A DNA stretch of 64,000 nucleotides from Campylobacter massiliensis (GTDB taxonomy: Bacteria; Campylobacterota; Campylobacteria; Campylobacterales; Campylobacteraceae): NCBI RefSeq assembly GCF_014253065.1, contig NZ_JACLZK010000001.1:1178001-1242000 (forward strand). Direction: 5' to 3'. The translations under genes were made by a program, and so were the position numbers. Position 1 is the first letter of the stretch; the number at the start of each line of letters is the position of its first letter. This document shows, piece by piece, positions 54,818 to 62,710 of this stretch. The notes beneath the pieces were generated by a model. That model saw only the letters and a list, made by a program, of their open reading frames with translations. It was not told the DNA's origin and searched no databases.

Positions 54818-55165
54818 ATGGCAAAAAAGGCAACTTACAACTGCGGCTTTGAGCTAACTTTAGAGTTAGTCGGCGGAAAATGGAAGGGTTTGATCCTTTG
54901 GAAACTGAATGAAAAAGGCACGTTAAGATACGGCGAGCTGGGGCGAGAGATAAAAGATATCACGCAAAAAATGCTAACTACGCAGCTAAAAGAGCTCGAA
55001 GAGAGCGGTCTTGTTATAAGAACGGTCTATAATCAAATCCCGCCCAAGGTCGAATACTCGCTGAGCGAATGCGGAAAAGAGCTTAGCGATATCTTTATAG
55101 CGATGAAAGAGTGGGGAGTAAAATACGCGAAAAACAACGATATCGAAGTTTTATGCGAATTGTAG
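54818..55165 (+). CDS. HxlR-family transcriptional regulator
   Basis: This 115-residue winged-helix protein has the HxlR signature: an N-terminal Cys (residue 7, NCGFELTLELVGGKWKGLIL), GTLRYGELGREIKDITQKML for the recognition helix, and YNQIPPKVEYSLSECGKEL for the wing. Relatives sense aldehydes or redox stress through the N-terminal Cys and control a divergent detoxification gene, which fits the DJ-1/SRPBCC pair here. It starts after AAAAGGTAAGAATT. Confidence 0.94.
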   Translation: MAKKATYNCGFELTLELVGGKWKGLILWKLNEKGTLRYGELGREIKDITQKMLTTQLKELEESGLVIRTVYNQIPPKVEYSLSECGKELSDIFIAMKEWGVKYAKNNDIEVLCEL

Positions 55166-55380
55166 ATTGGTTGGTTTATGGGCTTTGCGGCAAAATTTAA
55201 AGCGCGCTCAAATTTGATTAACTACGCCTTTGCCCGCTTAAATTTTATAAATAGAGCCATAAAATTTGCTGTTAAATTTAAAATTTAGCTCCGCCGAAGC
55301 GAAGCTTTATTAAAACGGGCGGCAAATTTTAAAATTTGTGTGTAGGCAAAAGGGCAAAATTTTAGCGACAAGACCTAGCC
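55166..55380. other. Spacer after the HxlR gene
   Basis: Gene-free and AT-rich, with KAAATTT-type words (TTAAATTTAAAATTTAG near 55274). It runs into the right copy of the direct repeat. Confidence 0.4.
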
Positions 55381-55498
55381 TTACCGCTTTTCAAATTTGA
55401 CTTCGTATTTATGTATAAAATCAAAATTTAACTAAATTTGACCCCGTCCGAGTCAAAATAGGCGGGGCAAATTTAATCGTTTCTCGCCGAGCGCTTTG
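55381..55498. repeat. Direct repeat, right copy (with 53294-53408)
   Basis: Same orientation as the left copy, 2090 bases downstream of it. The hairpin is ACCCCGTC (55441-55448) with GGCGGGGC (55461-55468). The minus-strand reading KALGEKR near its right end echoes the asparaginase C-terminus PLGEK. Together the copies bracket the SRPBCC/DJ-1/HxlR module. Confidence 0.85.
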
Positions 55499-55529
55499 CC
55501 TGCTCTCTGCGCTATCTGCTAAAATTCGA

Positions 55530-56570
55530 TCATTTCTCGCCAAGCGGCCAATAAACGATCGGCTTAGCTCCGAGCCTTGCTTCGCCGTGATACATGCCGA
55601 GCTTGTCTTTCGTCCACGCAAAGCCTGTGTGTCCGTGCTTGTCGATCGAGATGATGCCGCCGCTACCGCCGAGTGCTTTGACCTGGCTTACCGCTTCTTC
55701 GGCGGCTTTTTGCACGTCGGAGGTTTTGTATTTATACAGAGCCGAGACCTCGTGCGCGGCGTTTACTCGCATGTAGATGTCGCCCGTGCCGGTGCAAGAA
55801 ACCGCCACAGAGTCGTTGTCGGCGTAGGTTCCGGAGCCTATTATCGGGCTATCGCCGATGCGGCCGGTCATTTTATTTGTCATGCCGCCCGTGCTGGTCG
55901 CCGCGGCTAGGTTGCCGTTTTTATCCAGCGCGATCGCTCCCACGGTGCCTAGATACGGACGCTCGTGTAAATTTAGCGACGTCTTTTTCGCCTTTTCGCT
56001 ATCAAGTAGCAGCTTTTGCTTCTCTTTGGCTTTTTGCAGCGCGTCGTATCTAAACTGCGTGAAAAAATACTTCTGATCGACCATCTCTAGGCCGCTTTCT
56101 TTGGCGAGCTTGTCGGCTCCCTCGCCGGCGACTAGCGTATGCCACGTCTTATCCATCACAAGCCTGGCGCCTAGGATAGGGTTTTTGATATGCCGCGCCA
56201 TCGCGACCGCGCCTGCTTTTTTGGTCGAGCCGTCCATGATCGAGGCGTCGAGTTCGTTAAATCCGTCGGCCGTAAATACCGCACCCTTTCCCGCGTTGAA
56301 ATTCGGATCGTCCTCAAGCACCATAATGGCCGCCGTTACGGCATCCATCGCGCTGCCGCCCTTCTCAAGCACGGCCTGACCTGCTAAAAGCGCCCGGTTC
56401 ATCGGCTCCTCGCGGATTTTAAATTCCTCCTTGGTTAGATCAAGCCCGCTGGTGCCGCCGTGAATGACGATAACTGGGGAAAATTTCTCCTGCGCATTCG
56501 CAGCCGTCAGCCCGAGCAGGGCCAAACTCGCCGCCATAAAAACGGCCTTTGAGAGTGAAAAGTGCTTCAT
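55530..56570 (-). CDS. Periplasmic isoaspartyl peptidase / plant-type L-asparaginase
   Basis: This 346-residue Ntn hydrolase has a signal peptide (AVFMAASLALLGLTAANAQ). The self-cleavage site is YLGTVGAIALDKNGNLAAAT, with Thr as the new N-terminal nucleophile. GRIGDSPIIGSGTYAD and CTGTGDIYMRVNAAHEVSAL follow, as in the IaaA family. It hydrolyses asparagine or isoaspartyl dipeptides outside the cytoplasm. The ends of the direct repeats on its downstream side look like decayed copies of its 3' end. Promoter at 56603-56608. Confidence 0.94.
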   Translation of the reverse strand: MKHFSLSKAVFMAASLALLGLTAANAQEKFSPVIVIHGGTSGLDLTKEEFKIREEPMNRALLAGQAVLEKGGSAMDAVTAAIMVLEDDPNFNAGKGAVFTADGFNELDASIMDGSTKKAGAVAMARHIKNPILGARLVMDKTWHTLVAGEGADKLAKESGLEMVDQKYFFTQFRYDALQKAKEKQKLLLDSEKAKKTSLNLHERPYLGTVGAIALDKNGNLAAATSTGGMTNKMTGRIGDSPIIGSGTYADNDSVAVSCTGTGDIYMRVNAAHEVSALYKYKTSDVQKAAEEAVSQVKALGGSGGIISIDKHGHTGFAWTKDKLGMYHGEARLGAKPIVYWPLGEK

Positions 56571-56602
56571 GGGGTCTCCTTTGGGATAAAATTTAAAATA
56601 AT

Positions 56603-56608
56603 ATTATA
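56603..56608 (-). promoter_or_regulatory. -10 promoter element for the asparaginase gene
   Basis: On the minus strand TATAAT within AAATTATAATATT lies about 32 bases before the asparaginase start. Confidence 0.65.
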
Positions 56609-56924
56609 ATTTTATCTCTTAAGAATAAGTTAAAGATTTTCTTGCCTAACTGATAACCTATATAAAATTTATGAAGTAATTTTGGCTATTTATTTTTATC
56701 GTCAAATGCGAAATACCGTATACAGCTCGCTTTATCGCTCGCGTTGCCCAGGCAAATTTATTCCAAATTTGGCTTCATTGTCGGCATGATTTATATCGGT
56801 ATCCTAGGTTGCAAATTTAAGCCCGCTAATCGTCAAAATCGGCGCTGTCTGAAATTATTGGTAGCGCGATTGAGATGTAGCGTGATAAAAGCGCAGGTAT
56901 TCTAATCTACGGATCAAATTTAAT
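56609..56924. other. Spacer between asparaginase and acetyltransferase genes
   Basis: About 316 bases without a gene. A few AAATTT words are present. Nothing else was recognised. Confidence 0.4.
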
Positions 56925-57539
56925 CTACCCCAGTTTTTTGCCCAGTATCGCTAGGCTCTCGAGCTTGCCGCCCATATCGCAGACTTCGGGTAGTTCGCCC
57001 CAGCGCGTAAAGCCGAATTTTGCAAACAAATTTAAGCTTGCGGCATTGCTCGAAAATATCAGCGCGACGATGTTTTTGACGCCCAATTCCGGCGCGCGTT
57101 TAAGCATAAAATTTACTAGCCGTCCGCCCAGTCCTTTGCCGCGAGCGCCCGGTGCGACGTAGACGCTGATCTCGGCCGTGATGTGGTAGCCCTCGCGCGG
57201 ATGATAGTCGCCAAGGCTGCCCCAGGCTAAGATTTCGCCCTTTTGGTTTGCGGCGCCTATCTTTTGCGCGCCGAAATTTTCGCCGTCTGAGTCAAATTTT
57301 CTCTCGCAATCAGCTTCGCCGTAATTTCCCTCGCAAAGCTCGCGTAGCACGTATATCGGGCGATTTGCCGCCTTGTGCGCGTCAAACCACGCTTCGCGCT
57401 CCTCTATGCCGACCGGATGCAGCGTGGCCGTGGCGTTTTGCTCCAAAACGCTCGCGTTATAAATGCGCGTGATAGCGGCTAGATCAGCCTTGACGGCGCG
57501 CGAGATTTCGTATTTTGCGTCGGCGGGTTTTTCTTGCAT
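56925..57539 (-). CDS. GNAT N-acetyltransferase, phosphinothricin-type, with internal insertion
   Basis: This 204-residue enzyme matches the Pat/YncA group: ISRAVKADLAAITRIYNASV near the start, ILAWGSLGDYHPREGYHITA, EISVYVAPGARGKGLGGRLV (acetyl-CoA loop) and a C-terminal FAKFGFTRWGELPEV. Substrates of relatives are amino-acid analogues or methionine derivatives. Residues about 67-98 (starting LCEGNYGEADCERKFDSDGE) are extra compared with the usual 170-residue length and disrupt the second strand turn. Confidence 0.88.
   Translation of the reverse strand: MQEKPADAKYEISRAVKADLAAITRIYNASVLEQNATATLHPVGIEEREAWFDAHKAANRPIYVLRELCEGNYGEADCERKFDSDGENFGAQKIGAANQKGEILAWGSLGDYHPREGYHITAEISVYVAPGARGKGLGGRLVNFMLKRAPELGVKNIVALIFSSNAASLNLFAKFGFTRWGELPEVCDMGGKLESLAILGKKLG
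57246..57341 (-). other. Coding insertion in the acetyltransferase gene
   Basis: This in-frame segment of about 32 codons separates PIYVLRE from KGEILAWG, which abut in relatives. It contains one GTCAAATTTT-type word. It may be a small repeat-derived insertion or a natural loop. Confidence 0.45.
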
Positions 57540-57716
57540 CTTGAGGCCTTTTGTTAGATTTAACCGATTTTACGCCAAATTTGATTAAAAGTAGCAACGC
57601 AAATGTCAAATTTAAACTAAAAGTAGGTCCGAATTTTAGCGCCGTAAAGGTGCGAGTCTAGCCGCCGCAAAAAGGCAAAATTTGCGTCCAAAGGCTAAAT
57701 CGCCGCAAATTTGAGT

Positions 57717-57722
57717 TATAAT
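57717..57722 (+). promoter_or_regulatory. -10 promoter element for murI
   Basis: TATAAT in GAGTTATAATCTC lies 17 bases before the TTG start at 57739, or 29 bases before the alternative TTG at 57751. The short distance favours the second start or a very short leader. Confidence 0.65.
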
Positions 57723-57738
57723 CTCTTTTAAATTTACC

Positions 57739-58731
57739 TTGGATAAAGATTTGAAAATAGCGTTTTTTGACTCGGGTATCGGCGGGCTGAGCGTGCTAGC
57801 CGAGGCTCTGCGGCGGTTTAGCGGGGCAGAGTTTTTGTATTTTGCCGACGAGGATCACGTCCCCTACGGCACAAAAAGTAGAGCTGAGATCGTGCGGCTG
57901 AGCCTCGATGCGGTCGGGTTTCTGGTCTCGCGCGGCGCGGACGCGGTCGTCGTAGCTTGCAACACCGCCACGAGCGCGGCTATCTCGGAGCTTCGCGGCG
58001 CATTTGGCGTGCCAGTTATCGGCATGGAGCCCGCCGTCAAGCTCGCCGCGGACAGCTTCGGCGCGCGCCCGACGCTGCTCATCGCCACGCCGCTAACGAT
58101 CGCCGGCGAGAAGCTAGCGCGCCTCGTGGGGCGGCTGGAGTGCGAGACGTGGAGCCTGCCGCTGCCTCGCCTCGTGGAGTTTGCGCAGGATTTGGAGTTT
58201 GACTCGCCCGCGGTTCGGACGTATCTGCGGGAGGAGCTAGATAAATTTGAGCTTGAGCGCCTCGGTTCGCTCGTGCTTGGCTGCACGCATTTTAACTATT
58301 TCAAGGACGTTTTGCGCGAAATTTTGCCGCCGTACGTGCGCATCATCGACGGCATCGACGGCACGCTAAACCGCCTTGCAAGCGAGCTAGGTGGAGGGCT
58401 AAGGCTTGCGCGCGGCGAGGATTTGCCATCGCGGACGACTAAATTTAACGCCGAGGATGGCGTAAAATTTGATACGAATTTATCGGTGCAAGCCGGCAAA
58501 TTTGGCGCGGAAGGACGAGGCGCGGGTGGCGAGCAGGGCGCAGGAGGGGGCAACGAAAGCTGTGTCGGCAAAAATAATGCAGAAGGATATGGCGCGGACG
58601 GCGGCAAAATTTACTATCCAAACGGCAACAGCGTGGAGTATTTTTACTCGGGCAGGGCGCTAGATGCGGCGCAGCTACGCAAGGTGGAAGTTTTTTTAAA
58701 ACGGCTTGATGCGATGCGAGAGATTAACTAA
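57739..58731 (+). CDS. murI: Glutamate racemase with low-complexity insertion
   Basis: This 330-residue enzyme makes D-glutamate for peptidoglycan. Both catalytic Cys sites are present: VVACNTATSAAI (near residue 74) and LVLGCTHFNYF (near residue 180); the N-terminal FFDSGIGGLSVL is also diagnostic. Residues about 225-290 are an insertion rich in Gly, Ala and Asn (AGGEQGAGGGNESCVGKNNA) containing four AAATTT-type words. It separates the core from the conserved C-terminal NSVEYFYSGRALD. Relatives are about 265 residues. The start is TTG (57739 or 57751). Confidence 0.93.
   Translation: MDKDLKIAFFDSGIGGLSVLAEALRRFSGAEFLYFADEDHVPYGTKSRAEIVRLSLDAVGFLVSRGADAVVVACNTATSAAISELRGAFGVPVIGMEPAVKLAADSFGARPTLLIATPLTIAGEKLARLVGRLECETWSLPLPRLVEFAQDLEFDSPAVRTYLREELDKFELERLGSLVLGCTHFNYFKDVLREILPPYVRIIDGIDGTLNRLASELGGGLRLARGEDLPSRTTKFNAEDGVKFDTNLSVQAGKFGAEGRGAGGEQGAGGGNESCVGKNNAEGYGADGGKIYYPNGNSVEYFYSGRALDAAQLRKVEVFLKRLDAMREIN
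58411..58605 (+). other. Repeat-word insertion inside murI
   Basis: An in-frame, Gly/Ala/Asn-coding segment of about 65 codons. It holds TAAATTTAACGCC, AAAATTTGAT, GCAAATTTGGCG and similar words, like the spacers elsewhere in the window. The flanking reading frame is kept. Confidence 0.7.
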
Positions 58732-59083
58732 CGCTGTACCCGCTACGCGTCGCTTTGCGTAAGTAAAAAGCGCGATAAAAAAGCAGGCTTGCGCGCAAAT
58801 TTGATGCGGGCGGCGATGTAAATTCGGCGTCAAGAACTACTCAAATTTACGGCAAAAATAGCTAGCCCAAAATCCATAAAAACCAAATGCAGTTTAATTT
58901 ACCGCTTTTAAAGCAAATCAAAAACTGCATTTGAGCGGCAAATTTAAAATCTAGTCGTTCAAATTTAGCATTCGGCGGATTTTTACGGCTCATATATCCG
59001 ACTTGTAAAATATATTAAACGCCCCACGGCCGCCTCAAACAGCTGGCCGCAAGCGTTTAAAGAGCCGTTACGCAAGCTAAATT
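58732..59083. other. Spacer between murI and the M48 protease gene
   Basis: About 350 bases between converging genes with no gene found. There are repeat words, and two AGTTTTTGATTTG-like inverted segments (CAAATGCAGTTT near 58883 and AAACTGCATTTG near 58921) form a hairpin that could terminate murI transcripts. Confidence 0.5.
58883..58934. terminator. Inverted repeat between converging murI and M48 genes
   Basis: CAAATGCAGTTT (58883-58894 region) is the exact complement of AAACTGCATTTG (58923-58934 region), with about 28 bases between. It could serve as a bidirectional terminator for the converging genes. Confidence 0.55.
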
Positions 59084-59893
59084 TTACTTTTTGGCTTGCA
59101 GATACACCGATTCGAGCTTGGCCGCGACCTCTCGCAGATCGGCGATGCGGCTTTGGCTGGACGGGTGGGTGCTCAGTATCTCAGGCACGCTGCCGCCGCT
59201 TTTTTGCGACATTTTGACCCAGACGTTTACCGCCTCTTTAGGATCGTAGCCCGCGCGTGCCATCAGCTCCGTGCCGATGTGGTCAGCCTCGCGCTCGTGC
59301 GAGCGAGAAAACGGCAACGAGATGGTGTATTGTGCGGCCATATTCATGGCGCCGGTAGCTAGATCGCCCAGTCCTGCAGCCTGCGAAACGGCGAAAATGC
59401 CGACGTTTTTGAGCATATCCGTGCTGGCCTGCTCGCGGCTATGTTCACGCAGCGCGTGCGCGATCTCGTGTCCCATGACTGCGGCTAGCTCGCCGTTTGT
59501 GAGCGAGAGATTTTTGATGATGCCGCTATAAACGACGATGCGGCCGCCGGGCATACACCACGCGTTTATCGTATTTTCGTCGATCACGTTTACTTCCCAT
59601 TTCCACTTGAGCGCATCCTCCCTAAACGCCCCGACCTGCGCGATCAGGCGTTTGGCGACGTCTTGCACTCTTTTGGTCATCACGGGATCGATGTTTAGCG
59701 CCCCCTTTTTACGCGCGCCGCTTAGCGTTTGCACGTAGGCTTTGGCTGCGGCCTCGTTCATCTCCTGTTCTCCGACTAGAAACATTTGGCGTCTGTTTTC
59801 GCCTAGCGCGCCACCGCTAGTCGAGCTAGTGAAGCAGCCCGTCAGCATCGTCGCGGTAAATGCAGCGAGTAAAATAATTTTTCTTATCGTCAT
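59084..59893 (-). CDS. M48-family metalloprotease lipoprotein
   Basis: This 269-residue protein has a lipoprotein signal (ILLAAFTATMLTGC). The zinc motif HEIAHALREHSREQ lies around residue 146, and the third ligand Glu in SHEREADHIGTELMARAGYD. Relatives (LoiP/YcaL, BepA-like) clear misfolded outer-membrane proteins. It lacks the TPR domain of BepA, so it is closest to LoiP/YcaL. AAAGGATGAAAA precedes the ATG. Confidence 0.93.
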   Translation of the reverse strand: MTIRKIILLAAFTATMLTGCFTSSTSGGALGENRRQMFLVGEQEMNEAAAKAYVQTLSGARKKGALNIDPVMTKRVQDVAKRLIAQVGAFREDALKWKWEVNVIDENTINAWCMPGGRIVVYSGIIKNLSLTNGELAAVMGHEIAHALREHSREQASTDMLKNVGIFAVSQAAGLGDLATGAMNMAAQYTISLPFSRSHEREADHIGTELMARAGYDPKEAVNVWVKMSQKSGGSVPEILSTHPSSQSRIADLREVAAKLESVYLQAKK

Positions 59894-60290
59894 TTTTCAT
59901 CCTTTGCGAGATTTTGGCGATTATACCGCTAAAACAGCTATAAATTCGTAAATAGGCGTTTAAATTTGGCTTAACGGCGGCAAATTTGTAAAGAAACGGC
60001 GGGTAAATTTGAGTTTTGGAAATTTGACGGTATAAATTTGGACTTTGTTTTTGGCGGTTTTAACGGACCTGCGTTAAATTTGTGCGGGTCAAATTCGGCA
60101 AATTTGCGCGCCTGAACCCGCTTTAGACGGCTCGGACGTAGCTATGCAAGCTCAAATTTAACCGCTGCTTGCAAGCCGTCAAATTTAAAAAACCGCGAGT
60201 TCGTCAAATTTGCCGAATTTACAGCCGAGCAAGCCGTCAAATTTGCATCCGAAACTCTAAATTTGAGCTGCCGACGAAGCATGACGGTTT
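59894..60290. other. Spacer dense in the AAATTT repeat family
   Basis: Close to 400 bases with about fifteen AAATTT words, such as GTCAAATTTGCCGAATTT and CCGTCAAATTTAAAAAACCG. Short frames here have no ribosome-binding sites. No gene was recognised. Confidence 0.55.
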
Positions 60291-61364
60291 TTATATGCTA
60301 AATTCCATTAGCTTTAAATATATCGCAAAGGCTACGATCGTGATCGCCCAATAGGCAAATATATCAAGTCCGAGTCCTTCGTTGTTCTCGTTTTTCGTGC
60401 CTTTGTAGCCGATGTTGGTTTCAAATTCTTTCAAACGCTTGTGTATGGAGCGTAGCTCGGTGATGGTCGTCCAGTTTCCTATAAATATCGACAAGCTAGC
60501 GCGCACCTGAGAAAAGGCATTTACGACTTGCATCATCACGCCCAGGGTTATCGCGCCCGTTAGTACGCTAGGGCCTAGGGCTATGAGCGGAACGATGATC
60601 ATGGCTTGGCTAAAGCTGTATTTCCAAACGTCGAAATATCCATAGTGCAAAAAGAGCCTGCCGAAGTTAAATCTTATCTTTTGAAAAAGCTCTTCTAGCT
60701 TGCGCGTATCGCCGTAGTTTTGCTTGTCGTCCTCGGCATAGACGAGCTCTTTTCTAAATGCGGCTTCGACTTTTTGGTTGTTGTACTCAAGACCGGGTAG
60801 CTTTATGCCCACAAACCACGAGACGATGAGGCCGCCCGCACTAGTAGCCACCGCGATCCACACGAGCGAGCCGGCTACGTTCTCCATAAACGGCACTTTT
60901 ACCTTTGCGCTAAGCACCCAAAGGATGGGCACGAAGGCCACTAGCGTCATAACCGCATCCACCACCGTAGTGCCCAGATCCTCGACGATCTTAGCAAAAC
61001 GGTAGATGTCCTCTTGGATACGTTGCGAGCTACCTTCGATATCTTTTGGCGTCTTTTTCCAATAGTCGATGTAGCTAAAGGTCATCGCCTCTCGCCACCG
61101 AAGCGTCCAAACCCGCGTAAAATACGATATAGCCGTACCTAGTAGCACGAAAGGAAACGCTAGCGCGGCAAAAATCTCGATCGCCGTCCAAAAGTCCCCT
61201 ACCGTGTGGTTTTTGACGTCTTGCAATATATCGTAAAAGCCCTTGTACCACTCGTTTATCGCTACCGTTAGCTGCACCTGCGCGTAGGTAAGAGCTAGTA
61301 TCAATATCACACCCAGGTGCGCCCACTGCACCCATTTTTTGCTCGCGAAAAACGACGAAAACAT
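60291..61364 (-). CDS. SbmA/BacA-family peptide transporter
   Basis: This 357-residue membrane protein matches SbmA: WVQWAHLGVILILALTYAQV, INEWYKGFYDILQDVKNH, LRWREAMTFSYIDYWKK with GSSQRIQEDIYRFAKIVEDL and a C-terminal RLKEFE. It has about seven hydrophobic segments and no nucleotide-binding domain, so it is a proton-driven importer of peptides such as microcins and Pro-rich antimicrobial peptides. It is somewhat shorter than E. coli SbmA (406). Confidence 0.93.
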   Translation of the reverse strand: MFSSFFASKKWVQWAHLGVILILALTYAQVQLTVAINEWYKGFYDILQDVKNHTVGDFWTAIEIFAALAFPFVLLGTAISYFTRVWTLRWREAMTFSYIDYWKKTPKDIEGSSQRIQEDIYRFAKIVEDLGTTVVDAVMTLVAFVPILWVLSAKVKVPFMENVAGSLVWIAVATSAGGLIVSWFVGIKLPGLEYNNQKVEAAFRKELVYAEDDKQNYGDTRKLEELFQKIRFNFGRLFLHYGYFDVWKYSFSQAMIIVPLIALGPSVLTGAITLGVMMQVVNAFSQVRASLSIFIGNWTTITELRSIHKRLKEFETNIGYKGTKNENNEGLGLDIFAYWAITIVAFAIYLKLMEFSI

Positions 61365-61489
61365 CTATTTGCCTTTAAAATTGAGATTTAGTCGCAAAGT
61401 ATAGCAAAACCAGGCTAAATTTATGTGCGTTAGATTACTGTTATGCGTATTACGTTAAAAATCCGGCGATTTTTTTACAAAGGATGAAA

Positions 61490-61945
61490 ATGAAAAAGAC
61501 TATTTTGGGATTTGCGCTATTTACGGCGCTTGCGTCGGCGGCCCTGGGCGGCGAGACGATCGAAGTTTATAAAAGCCCGGACTGCGGTTGTTGCGGAAAG
61601 TGGGGCGAGATAATGAAAAAAAGCGGCTTTGAGATCGTAGAGCACAAAACAAACGCGATAATCGAAACGAAAAACAAATACGGCGTTCCGCCGGAGCTAT
61701 CTAGCTGTCACACCGGTATAGTCGGAGGTTACGCTATCGAGGGGCACGTGCCGGCCGAAGAGATAAAGGCGCTTTTAGCCGCCAAACCGGCTGACGTCGT
61801 TGGTATCTCGGTACCCGGCATGCCGCTGGGAAGCCCCGGCATGGAGCAGGGCGGCATCGTCGAGGACTATGATGTAATCGCGTTTAAAAAGGACGGTACG
61901 AGCGAAATTTTCGCAAGCTATAAAAACGGCAAGAAGGTAAAATAA
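61490..61945 (+). CDS. DUF411 exported metal-binding protein
   Basis: From ATG 61490 (after AAAGGATGAAA) the product is 151 residues with a signal peptide (TILGFALFTALASAALGG). It has the family metal-site CGCCGKW near residue 33 and ELSSCHTGIVGGYAIEGHVP, then GISVPGMPLGSPGMEQGG, a Met-rich patch. Family members are linked to copper handling. A second in-frame ATG six bases upstream is less well spaced. It is monocistronic here. Confidence 0.9.
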   Translation: MKKTILGFALFTALASAALGGETIEVYKSPDCGCCGKWGEIMKKSGFEIVEHKTNAIIETKNKYGVPPELSSCHTGIVGGYAIEGHVPAEEIKALLAAKPADVVGISVPGMPLGSPGMEQGGIVEDYDVIAFKKDGTSEIFASYKNGKKVK

Positions 61946-62129
61946 TTTAGCGAGTTCGGCGTAAAATTTTCCAACGCCGCGGCCATCGTTTTACCGGCTT
62001 TCGCGGCGATTTTTACCGCGAGACTATTTTTTAAATTTGAGCGCCGCACCGCGTCAAATTTGGCGCAAAATCAAGCTAAATTTAACCGCCGCCGCTGTAT
62101 CATTAAGATAAATTTGCAAAGGAGCGGGC

Positions 62130-62342
62130 GTGGCGAGACTAATTTTTATCCTGTTTATTTTGGGCTTTCTCACGTGGCTTTATATGGGCGGGACGACCAA
62201 AACGGTGGCTGATTACAAAGGCATGAGCCGCGAGGAGCTTGAGATGCTGTGCCTTGAGAAAAAGGACAAAAAAGCCTGCCAAAAGATAGCGATCGACTTC
62301 GTAAACGGCGCGAAGGCAAACGGCGGCAAACCGCAGTTTTAG
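62130..62342 (+). CDS. Small single-pass membrane protein of unknown function
   Basis: The 70-residue product starts at GTG 62130 after AAAGGAGCGGGC. One membrane helix (LIFILFILGFLTWLYMGG) is followed by a soluble part with MSREELEMLCLEKKDKKACQ, where two Cys 10 residues apart could form a disulphide. No family was recognised, but the ribosome-binding site and coding pattern are good. Confidence 0.72.
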   Translation: MARLIFILFILGFLTWLYMGGTTKTVADYKGMSREELEMLCLEKKDKKACQKIAIDFVNGAKANGGKPQF

Positions 62343-62669
62343 GATTTTGCGCGTTAAATTTGACGGCGCAAACTTGGGTCAAATTTTATGAATTTAACCG
62401 CTAGCATTTTTGCGGTGCGGGTCTAGGCGCGTCAAATTTGGACTCAAATTTAAATAAATTTCGCAAATTTGAGCCAAACGGCGCACAATATAAGCAATAT
62501 TTGTATTACAAGTTTAGCGCGGAGGTCAAATTTGCGCTCAAATTTAAGCCGCAAGCAAGGCGCGCACGCCGCCAAAAGCGCTAAAACGCGGCAAAATAGC
62601 CTCTGCGGCTCTTGCTCGCGCTAGAGGCGGCAAAAATGCGCTTTCAGTTTAAAATTCCCGATTTTCTGC
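62343..62669. other. Spacer before the CNNM/CBS gene
   Basis: About 330 bases of repeat words, including GTCAAATTTGCGCTCAAATTTAAG near 62526. No gene was recognised. Confidence 0.5.
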
Positions 62670-62675
62670 TATAAT
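62670..62675 (+). promoter_or_regulatory. Extended -10 promoter element
   Basis: TCTGCTATAATCGCC, with TGC before TATAAT, lies 36 bases before the TTG start of the CNNM/CBS gene. Confidence 0.75.
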
Positions 62676-62710
62676 CGCCGCATTTCATTTTAATTTTTTA
62701 AGGATTTTAA

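Noticed and set aside
59940-60250. Dense regular AAATTT spacing that might suggest a CRISPR array
   Set aside because: Spacing and flanks vary, units are far too short, and no cas genes are present in the window.
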